The notes under the pieces were generated by a model. It was given only the letters and a program-made list of their open reading frames with translations. It was not told where the DNA came from and searched no databases. A stretch of 16,609 nucleotides of DNA from an uncultured Eubacteriales bacterium (GTDB lineage Bacteria > Bacillota > Clostridia > Oscillospirales > Acutalibacteraceae). A program made the translations under genes and the position numbers. The DNA is taken from assembly GCA_900321515.1 (NCBI GenBank), contig ONWI01000025.1, positions 1 through 16,609 of the forward strand, written 5' to 3'. Of the stretch, positions 15,501 to 16,609 are shown in pieces. Position 1 is the stretch's first letter; the number at the start of each line of letters is the position of its first letter.

Positions 15501-16203
15501 TGCTGCTGGTTGAATCTCCGGCGTTTGGGTCACGGGCAAGTATTTTGCCTGCCTGGAGCATCACTGCGAGCAGATATTGATTTGGCTCTGTGCGGGTGCC
15601 GTGGTTCATTCTGCCGGTTGTGCCGAAGCCGTTGACGTATTTTTCGCAAGTGCTGTCGATAATGCCGTTGCGGTCGAAGGTCACTGATATTATGCAGTCG
15701 TAATTTCCCTTGAAGGTGCCATACGCCTCGCAGATCATGCCCCCGCTGCCTTCCCGGCAGCCGTAGTTGACTGTGACGTCTGTCACCTTGCCGCTTTTGA
15801 GCAGCATGAGCGCCCGCTTGTAGGTTTCCTCATAAATCAGGACGTTGCGGGTAATTCTGCGCATATCAAAATAGCGGTAAGTTTCGTCTGAATCCTGGTA
15901 ATAATCATTAAACGGATTTTTTTCAAGTTCGTGTGCCGACTGTGTGTTTTCGTATTCGTCAACTGCAAACAGTACAGCCGCTATGTGTTTGCAGTAATAG
16001 CCCGACTGCGAATGAGGGCAGTCGCAGGTGGCGCTGTGAAGCGCCCCGTCACGTTCTTCCACTACTACGGTGTAAAGCCTGGATCCTAACACCTTGGCAA
16101 CATAAGTGTCGCCCACTGATTGCACCCCGATAACCTTGCCGCGTCTGTAATAATCCCTTCCCCTAATCAGGATAGTCTGAGTGAAAAAATTCTGCCAGAT
16201 CAT
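12571..16203 (-). CDS. SWIM zinc-finger and SNF2-family DEAD/DEAH-box helicase
   Basis: A 1210-residue, probably DNA-translocating ATPase. Near the N-terminus is a SWIM zinc finger (C60, C62, C71, H73). A long central region (about 90-740) has no motif I recognise with certainty; it includes the kind of segment known as bacterial SNF2-associated. The SNF2 ATPase follows, with motif I DDMGLGKT (775-782), a Walker B box D874-E875-A876-Q877, and the C-terminal helicase lobe with LFSQF, KAGGTGLNL (about 1120) and ATDRAHRIGQ (about 1150). SWIM-SNF2 proteins are common in Firmicutes; their role (repair, transcription recycling or defence) is not established. AAGGTGGG lies before ATG 16203. No partner methyltransferase or nuclease gene is adjacent. 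No clear terminator follows. Confidence 0.93.
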   Translation of the reverse strand: MIWQNFFTQTILIRGRDYYRRGKVIGVQSVGDTYVAKVLGSRLYTVVVEERDGALHSATCDCPHSQSGYYCKHIAAVLFAVDEYENTQSAHELEKNPFNDYYQDSDETYRYFDMRRITRNVLIYEETYKRALMLLKSGKVTDVTVNYGCREGSGGMICEAYGTFKGNYDCIISVTFDRNGIIDSTCEKYVNGFGTTGRMNHGTRTEPNQYLLAVMLQAGKILARDPNAGDSTSSTGMKLLSSFRAERSSGSLSDLRRNIILEPRLLREKGRYYITVRAGTDKLYVIKNLTEFAYAVENKTVFQSGKLNFNFSRDMICENAAPLYGFVNDVVSDAQFRAENVRPSYYGYTPPPESVKSRIELYGSRLDSFFDAAVSMKLPQIYFTDSGIDGKVHSQLRFGVASPEITLDINDDIDSDGIFHGIQAAGNAPVFIKGSEYHYFIENDMFCRVDPETDKKLTPLYVLLGNGEFSFSVGRNNMAEFCYSVLPELRGIISVREQNTREIEKYLPPEAEPVFYLDNDNGALTCRAIARYGESEFPLSDSMSGRISHSAQRDIRRESEALEVVMEYFPAYNEAYDLFTCEKNDDAAYRLLSEGLGELLRTGEVNCTDSFKALNIRRRLPVKVGVSISGDLMNLSIESEDVTMKELAEIIKSYRRKKRFHRLKNGDFVDIDDTVAELSDMIETMRLSSSELAKGSVNLPVYRALYLDMMSEKCDALRINRDSRFKKLVKEFKTVSESDFEVPEHLQDIMRNYQVLGHRWLRTLEKYGFGGILADDMGLGKTLQVISVLSAAKAEGESGTSLVVCPASLIYNWQEELRRFSPELSTIAVAGNQSERADIIGLVRNYDVAVTSYDLLKRDISLYEGIGFNYEIIDEAQYIKNHSTAAAKAVKVISSRVRFALTGTPIENRLSELWSIFDYLMPGFLYGYDTFRKELETPITKKNDAFATEKLKRMTSPFILRRLKNDVLKDLPDKIEEVRYAAFDAEQRKVYDAQVAYMKGMLQNGDQTDISKNKIQILAELTRIREICCDPSLIFEDYQGVSAKRMVCMELVKSAIEGEHKILLFSQFTSMLELLEKDLAAEGISYYKITGSTPKKERMELVQAFNSDGTPVFLISLKAGGTGLNLTGADVVIHYDPWWNVAAQNQATDRAHRIGQTKVVSVCRIIAKNTVEEKILELQESKKGLADEILSGELGGIGSMSREELLSLLE

Positions 16204-16243
16204 GCCCGTCCCACCTTTTCACAGTGAAAATGATTGAATTATC

Positions 16244-16272
16244 ATTATAGCATATAATAAAAAAAACATCAA
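16244..16272 (-). promoter_or_regulatory. Promoter of the SNF2 helicase
   Basis: On the minus strand TTGATG (plus 16267-16272) and TATAAT (plus 16244-16249) are separated by 17 bp, with an extended TGC before the -10. The layout is almost identical to the mscL promoter. Predicted start is about 16238, giving a leader of about 35 bases. Confidence 0.82.
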
Positions 16273-16285
16273 GAAAAAACATAAA

Positions 16286-16391
16286 ATTAATCCGGCAATA
16301 AAATATCGCAATAAAATATCTATAGACCAATTTATGCTAAATGCCGCTAATTTCGAAATACGAATTATCAACATTTAATTGCCGGAGTAAT
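16286..16391. repeat. Long imperfect inverted repeat, possible miniature element
   Basis: The left arm begins ATTAATCCGGCAAT (16286-16299) and the right arm is its near-complement ATTGCCGGAGTAAT (16378-16391), with one mismatch in 14. Weaker pairing extends inwards to about 23 bases per arm (19 of 23). The interior is AT-rich and has no gene. It lies between the SNF2 promoter and an IS630-like fragment. Confidence 0.55.
16295..16320 (+). repeat. Perfect 13-bp tandem duplication
   Basis: GCAATAAAATATC occurs twice back to back (16295-16307 and 16308-16320), overlapping the left arm of the inverted repeat. It may be a slippage product or a paired binding site. Confidence 0.85.
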
Positions 16392-16434
16392 ATTTCCACG
16401 GTCTCCTTCCATGTGTTCTCAGATTGACAGGTGA

Positions 16435-16609
16435 TTTTTGTCTTGTGATTTATTATCTCTTGACAATGGTCACTTCATAACAGTTGATGACATTGCCTTG
16501 GAGGGCATTTGTCATGTTTCAGTGCTGGAACATAGAACCGCATTAGATTGGGCTGAACAAATCAAATATCTTTGTGATGAGATGTTTCCCCATGCTGAAA
16601 AGATCGTGT
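16435..16609 (+). pseudogene. Fragment of an IS630-type transposase (runs off the window)
   Basis: After a stop at 16432-16434 the frame stays open to the window end (58 codons). The part HVSVLEHRTALDWAEQIKYL, then a segment ending FPHAEKIV, matches the IS630-family DDE transposase region just before the second catalytic Asp (usually ...KIVLVMDNLNTH). The N-terminal half, with the helix-turn-helix and the first Asp, is absent upstream: the residues before HVSV do not look like the family and no start or ribosome site fits. I infer a truncated or decayed copy. The downstream part lies outside the window, so whether the C-terminus is intact is unknown. Confidence 0.65.

Noticed and set aside
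16295..16320. Possible CRISPR remnant
   Set aside because: The two 13-bp units abut with no spacer and there are only two; no cas gene is present.

Overview
The window looks like a chromosomal segment of a low-to-medium-GC Firmicute, most likely a gut-type Clostridia (Ruminococcaceae/Oscillospiraceae-like). The evidence is a T-box riboswitch in front of thrS, an HPr kinase/phosphorylase, a WhiA, AGGAGG-type ribosome binding sites, sigma-A promoters of the extended -10 type, and codon use of about 50% GC in genes with AT-rich spacers. Species cannot be named from the sequence alone.

Layout, plus strand first. Positions 1-176 are the repeat-rich C-terminal tail of an unidentified protein. Positions 193-542 are a threonine-type T-box leader (promoter, specifier ACC, T-box, terminator) controlling thrS (594-2537). 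A separate promoter then drives a PucR-type regulator (2638-3873), whose stop codon overlaps the start of a D-2-hydroxyacid dehydrogenase (3870-4838). A terminator closes that pair. A new extended -10 promoter opens a compact run of co-oriented genes: hprK, a ROK glucokinase, murB, rapZ, whiA and a short OsmC-family protein (5072-10397). It ends at a strong bidirectional terminator (10400-10445).

Minus strand. From right to left come a large SWIM plus SNF2 helicase (16203-12571), then mscL with a zinc-ribbon tail, a DUF2752 membrane protein and a membrane-anchored cyclophilin (12428-10488). The helicase and mscL each have a good promoter. The cyclophilin run converges on the bidirectional terminator. 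The right edge (16204-16609) is AT-rich, with a long imperfect inverted repeat and a fragment of an IS630-type transposase.

Functional logic. The hprK-to-osmC block joins carbon-status signalling (HprK, glucokinase), peptidoglycan precursor synthesis (MurB, and RapZ, which in other bacteria controls amino-sugar supply) and a division/growth regulator (WhiA). The yvcK gene that normally lies between rapZ and whiA in Firmicutes is missing here, as is the HPr/Crh gene that often follows whiA. Most of the window is core housekeeping DNA. No clearly new system is present, but several domain arrangements and non-coding structures are worth a second look.
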